Shown here piece after piece: positions 25,161 to 33,829 of a DNA stretch of 48,376 nt (positions are counted from its first letter, which is position 1; each line of letters starts with the position of its first letter). The stretch lies in the NCBI RefSeq assembly GCF_021654135.1, contig NZ_JAKGSD010000053.1:9015-57390 (forward strand), given 5' to 3'. This stretch comes from Amycolatopsis tucumanensis (lineage in GTDB: Bacteria > Actinomycetota > Actinomycetes > Mycobacteriales > Pseudonocardiaceae). A program made the position numbers and the translations under genes. The notes below the pieces were generated by a model. That model saw only the letters and a list, made by a program, of their open reading frames with translations, was not told the origin of the DNA and searched no databases.

Positions 25161-25553
25161 TCAGTTGTCGTTGTACCACTGCGCGGTGCGCTGGTAGGCG
25201 TAGGGCGTGCCGGACTTGTGCAGGTAGACGCGGAAGTTGATGTAGGCGTTCTCCGGCAGGTTGTGCCCGGGTTCGCTGGCGTCCGCGAGGTCGCAGTTCC
25301 CGCTGCCGCCCGCGCTGAGCGTGTAGGAGCCGCCGTTCCAGTACACGTCGAGGCCGACGGCCCAGCCGTCCGCTTCCCTGTCGCAGGCGTAGACGTAGTC
25401 ACCGTGCTCGGTGAACCAGGCGACGCCGCCCGGGTCGCCGTCGGCGGTGAAGACCTCGTGGTCGATGGCGGCGGCTTCCGGGGCGAACAGCAGCGTGGAC
25501 ACGGCGAGGGCGCCGGCAGTGGTCAGCCCGGCGAGTTTGCGTGAGTGTTTCAT
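25161..25553 (-). CDS. Small secreted protein of unknown function
   Basis: A 130-residue protein with a clear Sec signal peptide (basic MKHSRK, a 17-residue hydrophobic core, cleavage after PEAAA near residue 29). The mature part of about 100 residues has two cysteines (ACDRE and GNCDL) that may form a disulfide. It is rich in Tyr, Trp, Gly and Asn, with an N-rich end QWYNDN, suggesting a beta-rich extracellular domain. A GAAGGTG ribosome site precedes ATG 25553. I do not recognise the family. Confidence 0.75.
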   Translation of the reverse strand: MKHSRKLAGLTTAGALAVSTLLFAPEAAAIDHEVFTADGDPGGVAWFTEHGDYVYACDREADGWAVGLDVYWNGGSYTLSAGGSGNCDLADASEPGHNLPENAYINFRVYLHKSGTPYAYQRTAQWYNDN

Positions 25554-25780
25554 CGCACCTTCGTATTCGCTGGCAACGACGGCCGCGCTCGGCGAGGCGG
25601 CCCGAATCGAAAGGATCTTCGCATTCGTGGCGTGCGTGGCGGCGACGTTCCGCTGACACTGTCCGCGCCCCTTCCCCGCGCGGTGTGCGGTTCCGGTGCG
25701 GGCCGGGTACGGGCGGCCGCGGATCTTACGAGAGTCTCAACGCAACGCCCAGGAACGGCCGGACGGCGCGGGCGCGGACC

Positions 25781-25796
25781 TAGCATCGCCTGCGTG
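25781..25796 (+). promoter_or_regulatory. Possible leaderless promoter of the molybdo-oxidoreductase gene
   Basis: TAGCAT (25781-25786), a good -10 hexamer, lies 7 bases before GTG 25794, and there is no ribosome site. That is the spacing expected if transcription starts at the first base of the start codon. No clear -35 is visible. Confidence 0.4.
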
Positions 25797-27038
25797 ACAA
25801 CGCCACCGCCGCGCGTGTTGCGGCACATCCGGTTCCGCAGCCCGCTGCGCGGCCCCTGGCTCACCTCCGTCCTCGGCGTGGTGCTGCTGGCCTGCCTGCC
25901 GCTGGTCATCGTCACCGGCCTGCTGGACCACGCCGCCTACGGGCCGGGACAGGGGATTCCCGCGGACGTCGGCTGGCTGCGCCTGCCGGCGTTCGACTGG
26001 CCGACGCGCCCGGCGTGGCTGTTCCAGCTGACGCAGGGCCTGCACGTCGGGCTCGGGCTGGTGCTCGCACCGGTCGTGCTGGCGAAGCTGTGGTCGGTCA
26101 TCCCGAAGCTGTTCGCCTGGCCACCGGTCCGCTCGCTCACCCACGCGCTGGAACGGATTTCCCTGCTGCTCCTGGTCGGCAGCACCCTGTTCGAGTTCGC
26201 CACCGGGATCCTCAACATCCAGTACGACTACGTCTTCGGGTTCAGCTTCTACACCGGGCACTACATCGGCGCGTGGGTCTTCCTCGCCTCCTTCGTCACG
26301 CACGTCGCGCTCAAACTCCCCACCACGGTGCGCGCGCTGCGATCCCGCTCCCTGCGCCGCGAACTGGCCACCTCGCGTGAGGACACGGTGCCCGAGCCAC
26401 CCGACGACACCGGGCTCGTCGCCGCCGACCCCGCACCCCCGACCATGAGCCGCCGCGGGCTGCTCGGCACCGTCGGCGGCGGAGCCCTGCTCGTCGGCCT
26501 CCTCACCGCGGGACAGTCGACCGGAGGCCCGTTGCGGGACCTCGCACTGCTCCTGCCGCGCGGCAGGCAATCGGGGGAGGGGTTCCCCGTCAACAGAACC
26601 GCCGTCGCGGCCGGGATCACCGCCGAGAGCACCGGCACGGGCTGGCGGCTGACCCTCACCGGCGAGCACGAGCGCGTCCTCACCCGCGACGACCTGCTCG
26701 CCCTGCCCCAGCACACCGCGCGCCTGCCCATCGCCTGCGTCGAGGGGTGGTCGACCGTGCAGACCTGGACCGGGGTGCGGCTGCGCGACCTGGCCGCGCT
26801 CGCCGGGATCCCGCACCCCGCCTCGGCGTCGGTGACGTCGCTGGAACGGGGACCGTTCGCCCAGGCGACCCTCAACTCCGGCCAGGCGACCGATCCCGAC
26901 TCGCTGCTCGCGCTGCGGGTCAACGGCGAAGACCTCAGCCCCGACCACGGCTTCCCGGCCCGGATCATCGTCCCCGCGCTGCCTGGCGTGCACTGCACGA
27001 AGTGGGTGCGCTCGATCGCCTTCCGGAGCGCCCCGTGA
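25794..27038 (+). CDS. Membrane-anchored molybdopterin-dependent oxidoreductase (cytochrome b561-like N-terminus)
   Basis: A 414-residue protein. Residues about 20-190 contain four hydrophobic helices with histidines (LFQLTQGLHVGLGLV, FYTGHYIGAWVFLASFVTHV), as in cytochrome b561-type haem anchors. A linker leads to SRRGLLGTVGGGALLVGLL near residue 218, a Tat-like motif. Residues about 255-414 form a sulfite-oxidase/YedY-type Moco domain with the cysteine ligand in LPIACVEGWSTVQTW and the C-terminal GVHCTKWVRSI. It probably transfers electrons between an extracytoplasmic substrate and the quinone pool; the substrate is unknown. GTG 25794 is chosen for the -10 box 7 bases upstream. It overlaps the next gene by GTGA. 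Confidence 0.82.
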   Translation: MTTPPPRVLRHIRFRSPLRGPWLTSVLGVVLLACLPLVIVTGLLDHAAYGPGQGIPADVGWLRLPAFDWPTRPAWLFQLTQGLHVGLGLVLAPVVLAKLWSVIPKLFAWPPVRSLTHALERISLLLLVGSTLFEFATGILNIQYDYVFGFSFYTGHYIGAWVFLASFVTHVALKLPTTVRALRSRSLRRELATSREDTVPEPPDDTGLVAADPAPPTMSRRGLLGTVGGGALLVGLLTAGQSTGGPLRDLALLLPRGRQSGEGFPVNRTAVAAGITAESTGTGWRLTLTGEHERVLTRDDLLALPQHTARLPIACVEGWSTVQTWTGVRLRDLAALAGIPHPASASVTSLERGPFAQATLNSGQATDPDSLLALRVNGEDLSPDHGFPARIIVPALPGVHCTKWVRSIAFRSAP

Positions 27039-27436
27039 AACGGCTCATCGCCCTGCTCGCGGGCCTCGCGCTCGCCGCCTACGCCGGATCCTTCCTGCTG
27101 GGCGAGCCGGATCTGCCGACGATACTGGTCTGGTTCGCCGGCGCCGCCGTCGTGCACGACCTCGTGGTGTTCCCGCTGTGCGCGGTGGCCGGACGGGCAC
27201 TGGCGCGGCTGCCCGTCCGGATCGTCAACCACGTCCGCCTGCCCCTGCTCGGCGCCGGGCTGACCTTCCTGCTGTTCCTGCCCGGCATCATCCGCCAGGG
27301 CGAGGCCACCCACCTCGCCGCCACCGGCCTGGACCAGCAGCCCTACCTCGGCCGCTGGCTCTGGCTGGTCCTGGGCATGTTCGTGGTCTCCGGACTCGCC
27401 TACGGGGTGCGCCTGATCCTCAGCCGGCGCGCCTGA
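27035..27436 (+). CDS. Small integral membrane protein
   Basis: A 133-residue protein with four hydrophobic segments (about 4-22, 30-52, 66-86 and 108-128) and no catalytic motif I recognise. The GTG start overlaps the stop of the molybdo-oxidoreductase gene (GTGA), so the two are translated together and may form one membrane complex. Its 3' end overlaps the convergent methyltransferase gene by 17 bases. Confidence 0.8.
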   Translation: MKRLIALLAGLALAAYAGSFLLGEPDLPTILVWFAGAAVVHDLVVFPLCAVAGRALARLPVRIVNHVRLPLLGAGLTFLLFLPGIIRQGEATHLAATGLDQQPYLGRWLWLVLGMFVVSGLAYGVRLILSRRA

Positions 27437-28028
27437 GCTCGGCGAAGTGCCGCCCGCCGTGCGCCGCGGTCCACGACACCGCCAGTGCGGCGGCCGCGGC
27501 GACGCCGGCGAGTGCGTCGGCGCCCAGCCAGGCCCACGGGAACCACGGGCTCCCGTCGACCCGCACCCGCTCCCGCCGCACGGCCGCGCCGGGCGGGTCC
27601 AGTTCGACGAGCGCCCGGCCGCCGGGACCGAGCAGTTCGAACACCCGCCGCAGCAACACCACCGGATCACCGCCGATGCCGATGTTGCCGTCCGCCAGGA
27701 GAGCGTGCCGCCACCGGCCGGCCCCGGGAACGCGGTCGAACACGTCGCGCCGCAGCGCCACCCCGCCCCGGCGGCGGGTCAGGCGGACCGCGGTGCCGGA
27801 CACGTCGATGCCCAGCGACGGGACACCCCGCCGCGCGAGCGCGGCCGTGAGACGACCGGGACCGCACCCGATGTCCAGGGTCGGACCCCAGCAGCGGCCG
27901 AGCAGCAGCTCGTCGGCGGCGCCGGGATCGCGCAGCCAGCGCCCAGCGGGCAGCTCGATCCGGCTGCCGTCGGCCAGTTCCAGGCGGCAGTGCCCGCCCA
28001 GGAGCGCGCTGTCGAAGTGCCCGCTCAC
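27420..28028 (-). CDS. Class I SAM-dependent methyltransferase
   Basis: A 202-residue methyltransferase. Motif I, GPTLDIGCGPGRLTAAL, is at residues 48-64, followed by SLGIDVSGTAV (motif II) and ALLADGNIGIGGDPVVLLRR with LLGPGGRALVELDPPG (post-motifs). The C-terminus ends in a hydrophobic alanine-rich stretch. The acceptor is unknown. The GTG start overlaps the stop of the TIGR04282-type gene by GTGA, and that gene overlaps the GT2 gene, so the three form one operon together with the glycosyltransferase. Confidence 0.82.
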   Translation of the reverse strand: MSGHFDSALLGGHCRLELADGSRIELPAGRWLRDPGAADELLLGRCWGPTLDIGCGPGRLTAALARRGVPSLGIDVSGTAVRLTRRRGGVALRRDVFDRVPGAGRWRHALLADGNIGIGGDPVVLLRRVFELLGPGGRALVELDPPGAAVRRERVRVDGSPWFPWAWLGADALAGVAAAAALAVSWTAAHGGRHFAELRRAG

Positions 28029-28687
28029 CGCGTCACCGCCGCCACCGCGACGGGAAACCGGCCATCGCACACCGAAGCCACCGCACGGGCGTCCGCCATC
28101 GTGTCCACATCGGACAGTTCGGTGAGCTCGCGCGGCACCACGCCACGCTGGGACAGGGCCGCGTGCGTGCGGTCGCCGGTGTCCGATCGCGACATGGGCA
28201 CGTCTTCGAGCACGCGGGCGGCGGCAGGATCCCGCAGGCCCAGGGTCCACCAGCCGCCGTCGGGTGCGCGGCCCAGCACCGCCTCGTGCGCGGTGAGGTC
28301 CGCGGCCGCCGCCGCGAGCAGCTCCGGACGGACCTGCGGGGTGTCCATGCCGATCTGCAGCACGGGCAGCCCCGGGTGCCGGGCGGCGGTGTCGGCGTGC
28401 GCGTTCGCCAGCCGCTCCCCGAAGGGCCCGCCGCGCTGATCCAGGACCGTCGTCCGCGCCAGCGCGTGCCGGATCTCGGCCGACCGCGCGGCCGCGGCGA
28501 AGTCCCCGGTCACGGCGACCACGGGCACCGCCCCGGGGGTCGCGGCGACCGCGTCGAGCGTGTCCAGCAACGCGGCGGCGGCGATCTCGGCGGCCTGCTC
28601 CGGCGACGCGGGCGGGCACAACCGGGTCTTCGCGAACCCGGGCACCGGCGCCTTGGCGACCACCAGCAGGCAGAACCGGGCGGTCAT
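28025..28687 (-). CDS. DUF2064 / TIGR04282 family putative glycosyltransferase
   Basis: A 220-residue GT-A-fold-like protein: LLVVAKAPVPGFAKTRLCPP at the N-terminus is the family signature (nucleotide-binding-like), DQRGGPFGERLANA follows in the middle, then LQIGMDTPQVRPELL with a DxD-like acidic pair and LGRAPDGGWWTLGLRDPAA. This family commonly accompanies a GT2 enzyme and a methyltransferase in actinomycete clusters; biochemical activity is not established. Overlaps the GT2 gene (ATGA) and the methyltransferase gene (GTGA). Confidence 0.85.
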   Translation of the reverse strand: MTARFCLLVVAKAPVPGFAKTRLCPPASPEQAAEIAAAALLDTLDAVAATPGAVPVVAVTGDFAAAARSAEIRHALARTTVLDQRGGPFGERLANAHADTAARHPGLPVLQIGMDTPQVRPELLAAAAADLTAHEAVLGRAPDGGWWTLGLRDPAAARVLEDVPMSRSDTGDRTHAALSQRGVVPRELTELSDVDTMADARAVASVCDGRFPVAVAAVTR

Positions 28688-29346
28688 CCGAGCAGCACCC
28701 GCGCCATGTCGCGGACCGCGCCCACGGTTCCGCGCACCGAACCCGACACCTTCGACCGGCCCGCGGACCGCGGCCGGTAGACCACGTCGCACTCGCGCAC
28801 CACCCACCCGGCGCGTCCCGCCCGGATCAGCAGTTCCAGCGGATAGCCGGACGCTCGGTCGGTCACGCCGAGCCCGAGCAGCGCTTCCCGGCGGGCCACG
28901 CGGACCGGCGCGATGTCGTGCACCGGCACGCCCTGCAGCCGCAGCAGCGCCGACAACACGGCGTTGGCCACGCGGGCGTGCCACGGCCAGGCGCCGGGAA
29001 CCGGACGGCGCCGCCCGGCCGCCAGGTCCGCCTCACCGCGCTCGACCACCCCGGCGAGCACGGTCAGCGCGGCGGGGTCGAGCGAGCCGTCGGCGTCCAG
29101 GACGGCGACGAGGTCGCTGGTCGCGTGCTCCAGACCGGTGTGCACGGCCGCGCCGTAGCCGCGGCGCGGTTCGCTGACCACCTTGGCGCCCGCGGCGGCG
29201 GCGACCTCGGCCGAGCCGTCGGTCGAGCCGTTGTCGACCACGATCGCCCGGCACCCGGGCGGCAGCGCCGACAGCACGCCGGGCAGGGAACCGGCTTCGT
29301 CGAGACAGGGCAGGATCACATCCACGACACCGGACGGTATGTCCAC
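28684..29346 (-). CDS. Family 2 glycosyltransferase (DPM1-like, soluble)
   Basis: A 220-residue GT-A enzyme. It has VVDVILPCLDEAGSLPGVL at the N-terminus, the nucleotide-binding VVDNGSTDGSAEVA, and the metal-binding DADGSLDP. It has GYGAAVHTGLEHA and lacks the C-terminal membrane helices of bigger polyprenyl-phosphate transferases. It resembles dolichyl/polyprenyl-phosphate mannose synthases, which would supply the membrane GT-C-like protein at 29492. The GTG start at 29346 lacks a clear ribosome site; GTG seven codons later is an alternative. Confidence 0.82.
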   Translation of the reverse strand: MDIPSGVVDVILPCLDEAGSLPGVLSALPPGCRAIVVDNGSTDGSAEVAAAAGAKVVSEPRRGYGAAVHTGLEHATSDLVAVLDADGSLDPAALTVLAGVVERGEADLAAGRRRPVPGAWPWHARVANAVLSALLRLQGVPVHDIAPVRVARREALLGLGVTDRASGYPLELLIRAGRAGWVVRECDVVYRPRSAGRSKVSGSVRGTVGAVRDMARVLLG

Positions 29347-29374
29347 GGTGGAGAGTTGAGAACCGTTGCCGCCC

Positions 29375-29418
29375 TTACCGAATCGTGACGCCTTGACAAT
29401 TCTTACCGACTCCTGACG
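29375..29418. promoter_or_regulatory. Two 16-base direct repeats between divergent glycosyltransferase genes
   Basis: TTACCGAATCGTGACG (29375-29390) and TTACCGACTCCTGACG (29403-29418) match at 14 of 16 positions with a 28-base offset, flanking a TTGACA at 29393-29398. They lie between genes starting at 29346 and 29492 and look like a direct-repeat site for a response regulator; the OmpR-type protein at 30852 is a nearby candidate. Confidence 0.5.
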
Positions 29419-29491
29419 GATCGGCGCGACCGCCGCCGTCGGCGTGCGCGACGGGCTACGGTGCGCGAAGCCGGCGCGGAAGGGGACAGAG

Positions 29492-30844
29492 GTGCGGGTG
29501 GACGCGGTGCGGGCGCCGGAGCGCAGCGGCCGCCGGGCGGACCTGGTGACCGTGGTGTGCGCGTGCGCGCTGGTCGCGGTGGCTGTCGCGGTCGGCGCCT
29601 ACCTCAACCGGCCCGGTTCCGGGGTCACCCTCCTCGCACCGGCCGCGCCGCTGTTCGGGGTCTGGTCGCCGCACGCCGGACCGGGCACGGTTCTCGCCGT
29701 CATGGTGGCGTTCGCGGTGGTCGGCTGGGGGCCGTCGCTCACGCGGACGACGGCGTGGCGGCCACTGCTGGCCGGGTCCTACCTCGCGGCGCTGGCCTGG
29801 ACGTTCGCGCTCGCGCTCGTCGACGGCTGGCAACGCGGCCTCGCCGGGCGCCTGACCAACCCGAACGAGTACCTGCGCGAGGTTCCGGGCATCCAGGACA
29901 TTCCGGCCATGCTGCGCGGGTTCACCGCGCGGATCCTCGACTTCCAGCCGGACTCGTGGACCACCCACGTGTCCGGGCACCCGCCGGGCGCGACCCTGGT
30001 GTTCGTGTGGCTCGACCGCCTCGGCCTGTCCGGCGGGGGATGGGCCGCCGTGGTGTGCGTGCTCGCCGGGTGCCTCGTCGTGCCCGCGGTCGCGGTGACG
30101 CTGTCCGCGCTGGGCCGGGCCGACGCGGCGCGCGCGACCCTGCCGTTCCTGGTGCTCTTCCCGGGCGCGGTGTGGATCGGCGCCTCCGCGGACGGGCTGT
30201 TCGCCGGGGTCACCGCGGTGGGCATCGCCCTGCTCGCGCACGCGACGCCGGCCTTCCGGACCGGGCGGCGTTCGGCGGTCCCGGCCGCGTTGTCCGGTGG
30301 CGTGGTGCTGGGGTTCGGGATCTTCCTGTCCTACGGGCTCGTCCTGCTCGGGGTGGTCGCGCTGGCGGTGGCGGTTGCCGGGCGGAGCGTCACCCGAGCG
30401 TTGCCGCTGGCGCTGGCCGGCGCGCTCGCTGTCACCGGCGTGTTCGCGCTCGCCGGGTTCTGGTGGCCCGACGGCTACCACCTCGTCGTCGAGCGGTACT
30501 ACCAGGGCATCGCCGCCGAGCGGCCGTACGCCTACTGGGTGTGGGCGAACCTGGCGTGCCTGGTGATCGCGTCCGGGCCCGCGGTGGTCGCCGGGGTGCG
30601 GCGCGCGGTGCTGGTCCGGCGGTGGCGCGACCCGGTGCTGTTGCTGGTCGCCGCCGCGGCGCTGGCCGTCGTACTGGCGGATCTGTCCGGGTTGTCCAAG
30701 GCCGAGACCGAGCGGATCTGGCTACCATTCCTGGTGTGGCTGGTGCCCGCGGTGTCGCTGCTGCCGGGCCGGCGCCGGGTCTGGCTGGCCGGCCAGGCCG
30801 TCACGGCGCTCGCGGTGAACCACCTCGTGCTGACGTACTGGTAG
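29492..30844 (+). CDS. Polytopic membrane protein, GT-C glycosyltransferase-like
   Basis: A 450-residue membrane protein with about 11 helices. The first extracytoplasmic loop holds an aspartate in ALALVDGWQRG followed by an amphipathic region (LREVPGIQDIPAMLRGFTAR), and SWTTHVSGHPPGATLVF, a pattern like GT-C enzymes that use polyprenyl-phosphate sugars. The assignment is by topology and loop motif only; it could be another integral membrane protein. GTG 29492 follows an AAGGGGAC ribosome site. Seven bases separate it from the response-regulator gene, so they are probably co-transcribed. Confidence 0.65.
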   Translation: MRVDAVRAPERSGRRADLVTVVCACALVAVAVAVGAYLNRPGSGVTLLAPAAPLFGVWSPHAGPGTVLAVMVAFAVVGWGPSLTRTTAWRPLLAGSYLAALAWTFALALVDGWQRGLAGRLTNPNEYLREVPGIQDIPAMLRGFTARILDFQPDSWTTHVSGHPPGATLVFVWLDRLGLSGGGWAAVVCVLAGCLVVPAVAVTLSALGRADAARATLPFLVLFPGAVWIGASADGLFAGVTAVGIALLAHATPAFRTGRRSAVPAALSGGVVLGFGIFLSYGLVLLGVVALAVAVAGRSVTRALPLALAGALAVTGVFALAGFWWPDGYHLVVERYYQGIAAERPYAYWVWANLACLVIASGPAVVAGVRRAVLVRRWRDPVLLLVAAAALAVVLADLSGLSKAETERIWLPFLVWLVPAVSLLPGRRRVWLAGQAVTALAVNHLVLTYW

Positions 30845-30851
30845 GGCGGAC

Positions 30852-31550
30852 GTGACTGGAACAGGCCACATCCTCGTCGTGGACGACGACGAGACGGTGC
30901 GCGACGTCGTGCGGCGTTACCTCGAAGCGGGCGGCTTCACCGTCGAACTCGCCGGGAACGGCGACGAGGCGCTGCGCCGCTTCGCCGGGCGCGAACCCGA
31001 CCTGGTCGTGCTCGACGTGATGATGCCCGGCATGAGCGGCCTGGAAGTGTGCCGCCGGATGCGGGAACGCACCGCGGTGCCGGTGGTCCTGCTGACCGCG
31101 CTCGGCGAGGAGGAGGACCGCATCGCCGGCCTGCGCCTGGGCGCCGACGACTACGTGACGAAACCGTTCAGCCCGCGCGAACTCGCGCTGCGGGTGATGT
31201 CGGTGCTGCGGCGGGCGCGGCTGCCGGCGCGCGAACCCGCGCCCGACGTGCTCACCGACGGCGGGCTGCGGCTGCGGCTCAGCGCACACCAGGCGACCCT
31301 CGACGGGCGGCCGCTGTCCCTGACCACCCGCGAGTTCGACCTGCTCGCGTTCTTCCTCGCCCAGCCCGGCACCGCGTTCTCCCGCGAGGAGCTGCTGGAG
31401 AAGGTGTGGGGCTGGAACTTTGGCGACCAGTCCACCGTGACCGTCCACGTGCGCCGGTTGCGCGAGAAGATCGAGGACGACCCGGCCAAGCCCACCCGGA
31501 TCGCGACCGTGTGGGGTGTCGGCTACCGCTACGACCCGGTGCGGCCATGA
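30852..31550 (+). CDS. OmpR/PhoB-family response regulator
   Basis: A 232-residue protein. The receiver domain has VVDDDE near the N-terminus, the phospho-acceptor Asp in LVVLDVMMPG (about residue 56), the Thr in VVLLTALG and the Lys in DYVTKPF. The winged-helix DNA-binding domain (about 130-230) has LTTREFDLLAFFL and HVRRLREKIEDDP, ending GVGYRYDP. The GTG start follows an AGGGCGGA site. It overlaps the kinase gene by ATGA, making a cognate pair. Confidence 0.92.
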   Translation: MTGTGHILVVDDDETVRDVVRRYLEAGGFTVELAGNGDEALRRFAGREPDLVVLDVMMPGMSGLEVCRRMRERTAVPVVLLTALGEEEDRIAGLRLGADDYVTKPFSPRELALRVMSVLRRARLPAREPAPDVLTDGGLRLRLSAHQATLDGRPLSLTTREFDLLAFFLAQPGTAFSREELLEKVWGWNFGDQSTVTVHVRRLREKIEDDPAKPTRIATVWGVGYRYDPVRP

Positions 31551-32593
31551 TCGAACCCACCGAACCGTGGCGGGACATGCTCCTGCACGCCTGGCACATC
31601 CTTCCGGTGGCGCTGCTGTTCGCCCTGCCGGTCGCGCTCGCCGGCGGGCTGGTCCTGTACGTCCTGCGGCGCCGTTCGCTCGCCACCACGCTGACGGTGC
31701 TCGTGCTGATCCCGGTGCTGGCGACGCTGACCGGCGTGCTCGGCGTCAGCGGTTTCATGTTCACCCCGGCGATGACCACGATGATGCTGGTGTGCCTGCT
31801 CGTCGGGCTGGTCACCGTGCCCGCCGCGATCGTGCTGGGCCGCACCATCGCGCGGCGCACGGTGTGGGAGCGCGAGGCGCGCGAGCGTGAGCGGATGGCC
31901 GAGGCCGCGCGGCGCGACCTGGTGGCGTGGATCAGCCACGACCTGCGCAGCCCGCTGGCGGGAATCCGGGCGATGGCCGAGGCGCTGGCCGACGGCATCG
32001 TCTCCGACCAGCGCGAGGTCGCCGGTTACGCGCAGCGGATCAGCGGCGAGAGCGAACGGCTCTCCGGCATGGTGACCGACCTGTTCGAGCTGTCCCGCAT
32101 CACGGCGGGCGCGCTGCGGCTGTCGATGTCCGCGGTGCCGCTGCGCGACGTCGTGAGCGACGCGGTCGCCACGCAGGCGCCGATCGCGCGACGGAAGCAG
32201 GTGTGCGTGCGCGCCGAGTCCGAGTCGTGGCCGGTCGTGTTCGGCAGCGACCCGGAACTGGCGCGGATCGTGCAGAACCTGGTCTCCAACGCGATCCGGC
32301 ACACGCCCCCGGACGGCACGGTGTCCGTGCGGGTGGCCGTCGAGGGCGGCGACGCGCTCCTCGCCGTGGACGACGGGTGCGGCGGCATCCCGGACGACGA
32401 GCTGGCCCGGGTGTTCGACGTCGCCTTCCGCGGCACGGCGGCCCGCACCCCGGACCCGTCCGGCGCGACCGGCGCCGGGCTCGGGCTCGCGATCACGAAG
32501 GGGCTGGTGGAGGCGCACCACGGCCGGATCGGGGTGCGCAACCACGGCGCGGGCTGCCGGTTCGAGGTCCGCCTCCCGCTCGCCGCGCACTGA
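31547..32593 (+). CDS. Sensor histidine kinase with two membrane helices
   Basis: A 348-residue kinase. Two or three helices at about 18-40, 48-70 and 78-98 are joined by very short loops, so there is no large extracytoplasmic sensor and it may sense the membrane. A HAMP-less coiled linker leads to the H-box VAWISHDLRSPLAGIRAM (His near residue 129), N-box VQNLVSNAIRH, G1 VDDGCGGIPDDEL and G2 GAGLGLAITKGLVEAHHG. Partner of the regulator at 30852. Convergent with the epimerase gene, two bases apart. Confidence 0.9.
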   Translation: MIEPTEPWRDMLLHAWHILPVALLFALPVALAGGLVLYVLRRRSLATTLTVLVLIPVLATLTGVLGVSGFMFTPAMTTMMLVCLLVGLVTVPAAIVLGRTIARRTVWEREARERERMAEAARRDLVAWISHDLRSPLAGIRAMAEALADGIVSDQREVAGYAQRISGESERLSGMVTDLFELSRITAGALRLSMSAVPLRDVVSDAVATQAPIARRKQVCVRAESESWPVVFGSDPELARIVQNLVSNAIRHTPPDGTVSVRVAVEGGDALLAVDDGCGGIPDDELARVFDVAFRGTAARTPDPSGATGAGLGLAITKGLVEAHHGRIGVRNHGAGCRFEVRLPLAAH

Positions 32594-32595
32594 CT

Positions 32596-33645
32596 TCAGG
32601 CACGTAGCGGCGCGGCGGCGAAGGACGCGATCCCCTCGGCGAACGGGATCTTCGCGGTGAACCCCAGCAGGTCGCGCGCGCGGGCCGGGTCGGCCACGAC
32701 GTGCCGGACGTCGGCGGGCCGCGCGCCCCCGGCCACCACCGGGGGCGGACCGCCGAAGGCCCGGGCCAGCTCGGTGGCCAGCTCGCCGACGGTGTGCGGG
32801 GTGCCGGAGCAGACGTTGACCGGAGTCAGCTCGCCCGGCGCGCCCGGAGTGGTCAGCGCGCGCAGGTTCGCGTCGGCGACGTCCTCGACGTGCACGAAGT
32901 CCCGCCGCTGCCGCCCGTCTTCGAGGACGGTCGGCGCTTCACCGCGTTCCAGCGCGGAGCGGAACAACGCAGCGACGCCCGCGTACGGGGTGTCGCGCGG
33001 CATCCGCGGCCCGTACACGTTGTGGTAGCGCAGGGCCCACACGCTGCCGCCGGTCTGCCGCGCCCAGGCAGCGGCCAGGTGTTCCTGCGCGAGCTTCGTG
33101 GCGGCGTACGTGCTGCGCGGCCGCAGGGGCGCGTCCTCCGGCACGAGGAGCGGTTCGAGGTCGGCCCCGCAGCGCGGACAAGGCGGCTCGAACCGGCCGG
33201 CGTCGAGCGCTGCCGGTGTGCGAGCGGCGGGATCGACCAGGCCGTGAGCCGGGCACCGGTAGCGCCCCTCGCCGTAGACGACCATCGAGGAGGCCAGCAC
33301 CAGCCGCCCGACCCCGGCGGTGTGCATCTGGGCCAGCAGCACCGCGGTGCCGTAGTCGTTGTGCCACGCGTAGAGCGGAGCGTCCGCCGGATCGAGCCCA
33401 TGCCCCACGACGGCCGCCTGATGACACACGGCGTCCACCTCGTCCAAGAGATCACGCACGATTTCGGCGTCGGCGAGGGTGCCCCGGACGAACCGATGCC
33501 CCACGAGGTAGGCCGGCACCGTGTCGCTGTCGTGCGCCTGGGGAAGGAGGTCGTCGAGCACCAGAACGTCATGCCCCTCGGCGGCCAGGAGATCAGCAAC
33601 GCACGAACCGATGAACCCGGCGCCCCCGGTGAGAAGAACCCGCAT
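32596..33645 (-). CDS. NAD-dependent sugar-nucleotide epimerase/reductase with zinc-ribbon insertion
   Basis: A 349-residue extended SDR. The Rossmann motif is GGAGFIGS at residues 7-14. The catalytic Ser/Thr lies in LVLASSMVVYGEG and the Tyr-Lys pair in STYAATKLAQEH. Between strand 5 and the Tyr a segment of about 50 residues carries CPAHG and PPCPRCGADLEPLL, a potential zinc site also seen in dTDP-6-deoxy-sugar 4-epimerases such as those making rhamnose/6-deoxytalose; I rely on memory for that link. ATG 33645 starts exactly at MRVLLTGG. Likely nucleotide-sugar supplier for the nearby glycosyltransferases. Confidence 0.82.
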   Translation of the reverse strand: MRVLLTGGAGFIGSCVADLLAAEGHDVLVLDDLLPQAHDSDTVPAYLVGHRFVRGTLADAEIVRDLLDEVDAVCHQAAVVGHGLDPADAPLYAWHNDYGTAVLLAQMHTAGVGRLVLASSMVVYGEGRYRCPAHGLVDPAARTPAALDAGRFEPPCPRCGADLEPLLVPEDAPLRPRSTYAATKLAQEHLAAAWARQTGGSVWALRYHNVYGPRMPRDTPYAGVAALFRSALERGEAPTVLEDGRQRRDFVHVEDVADANLRALTTPGAPGELTPVNVCSGTPHTVGELATELARAFGGPPPVVAGGARPADVRHVVADPARARDLLGFTAKIPFAEGIASFAAAPLRA

Positions 33646-33829
33646 GGCGGCCACCCTAGGGGCGTCTCGGCAACCACCCAGCCGCCGCGGCGCACACGTC
33701 AGACTTCGGTAATGCCGGGAGCGCCTCGCTGCTCCGCGAGCGATCGCGGGCAGTGAGGCTGAATCCCGGTAGGTTCGTATCGGGAGGCTGAGTGATGGAC
33801 AACGCCAGCCGGCCTCGCTGGTGACCAGG

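Noticed and set aside
25725..25750. Similarity of CTTACGAGAGTCTCAACG to the direct repeats at 29375-29418
   Set aside because: Needs an insertion and several mismatches; not strong enough to claim a shared operator.
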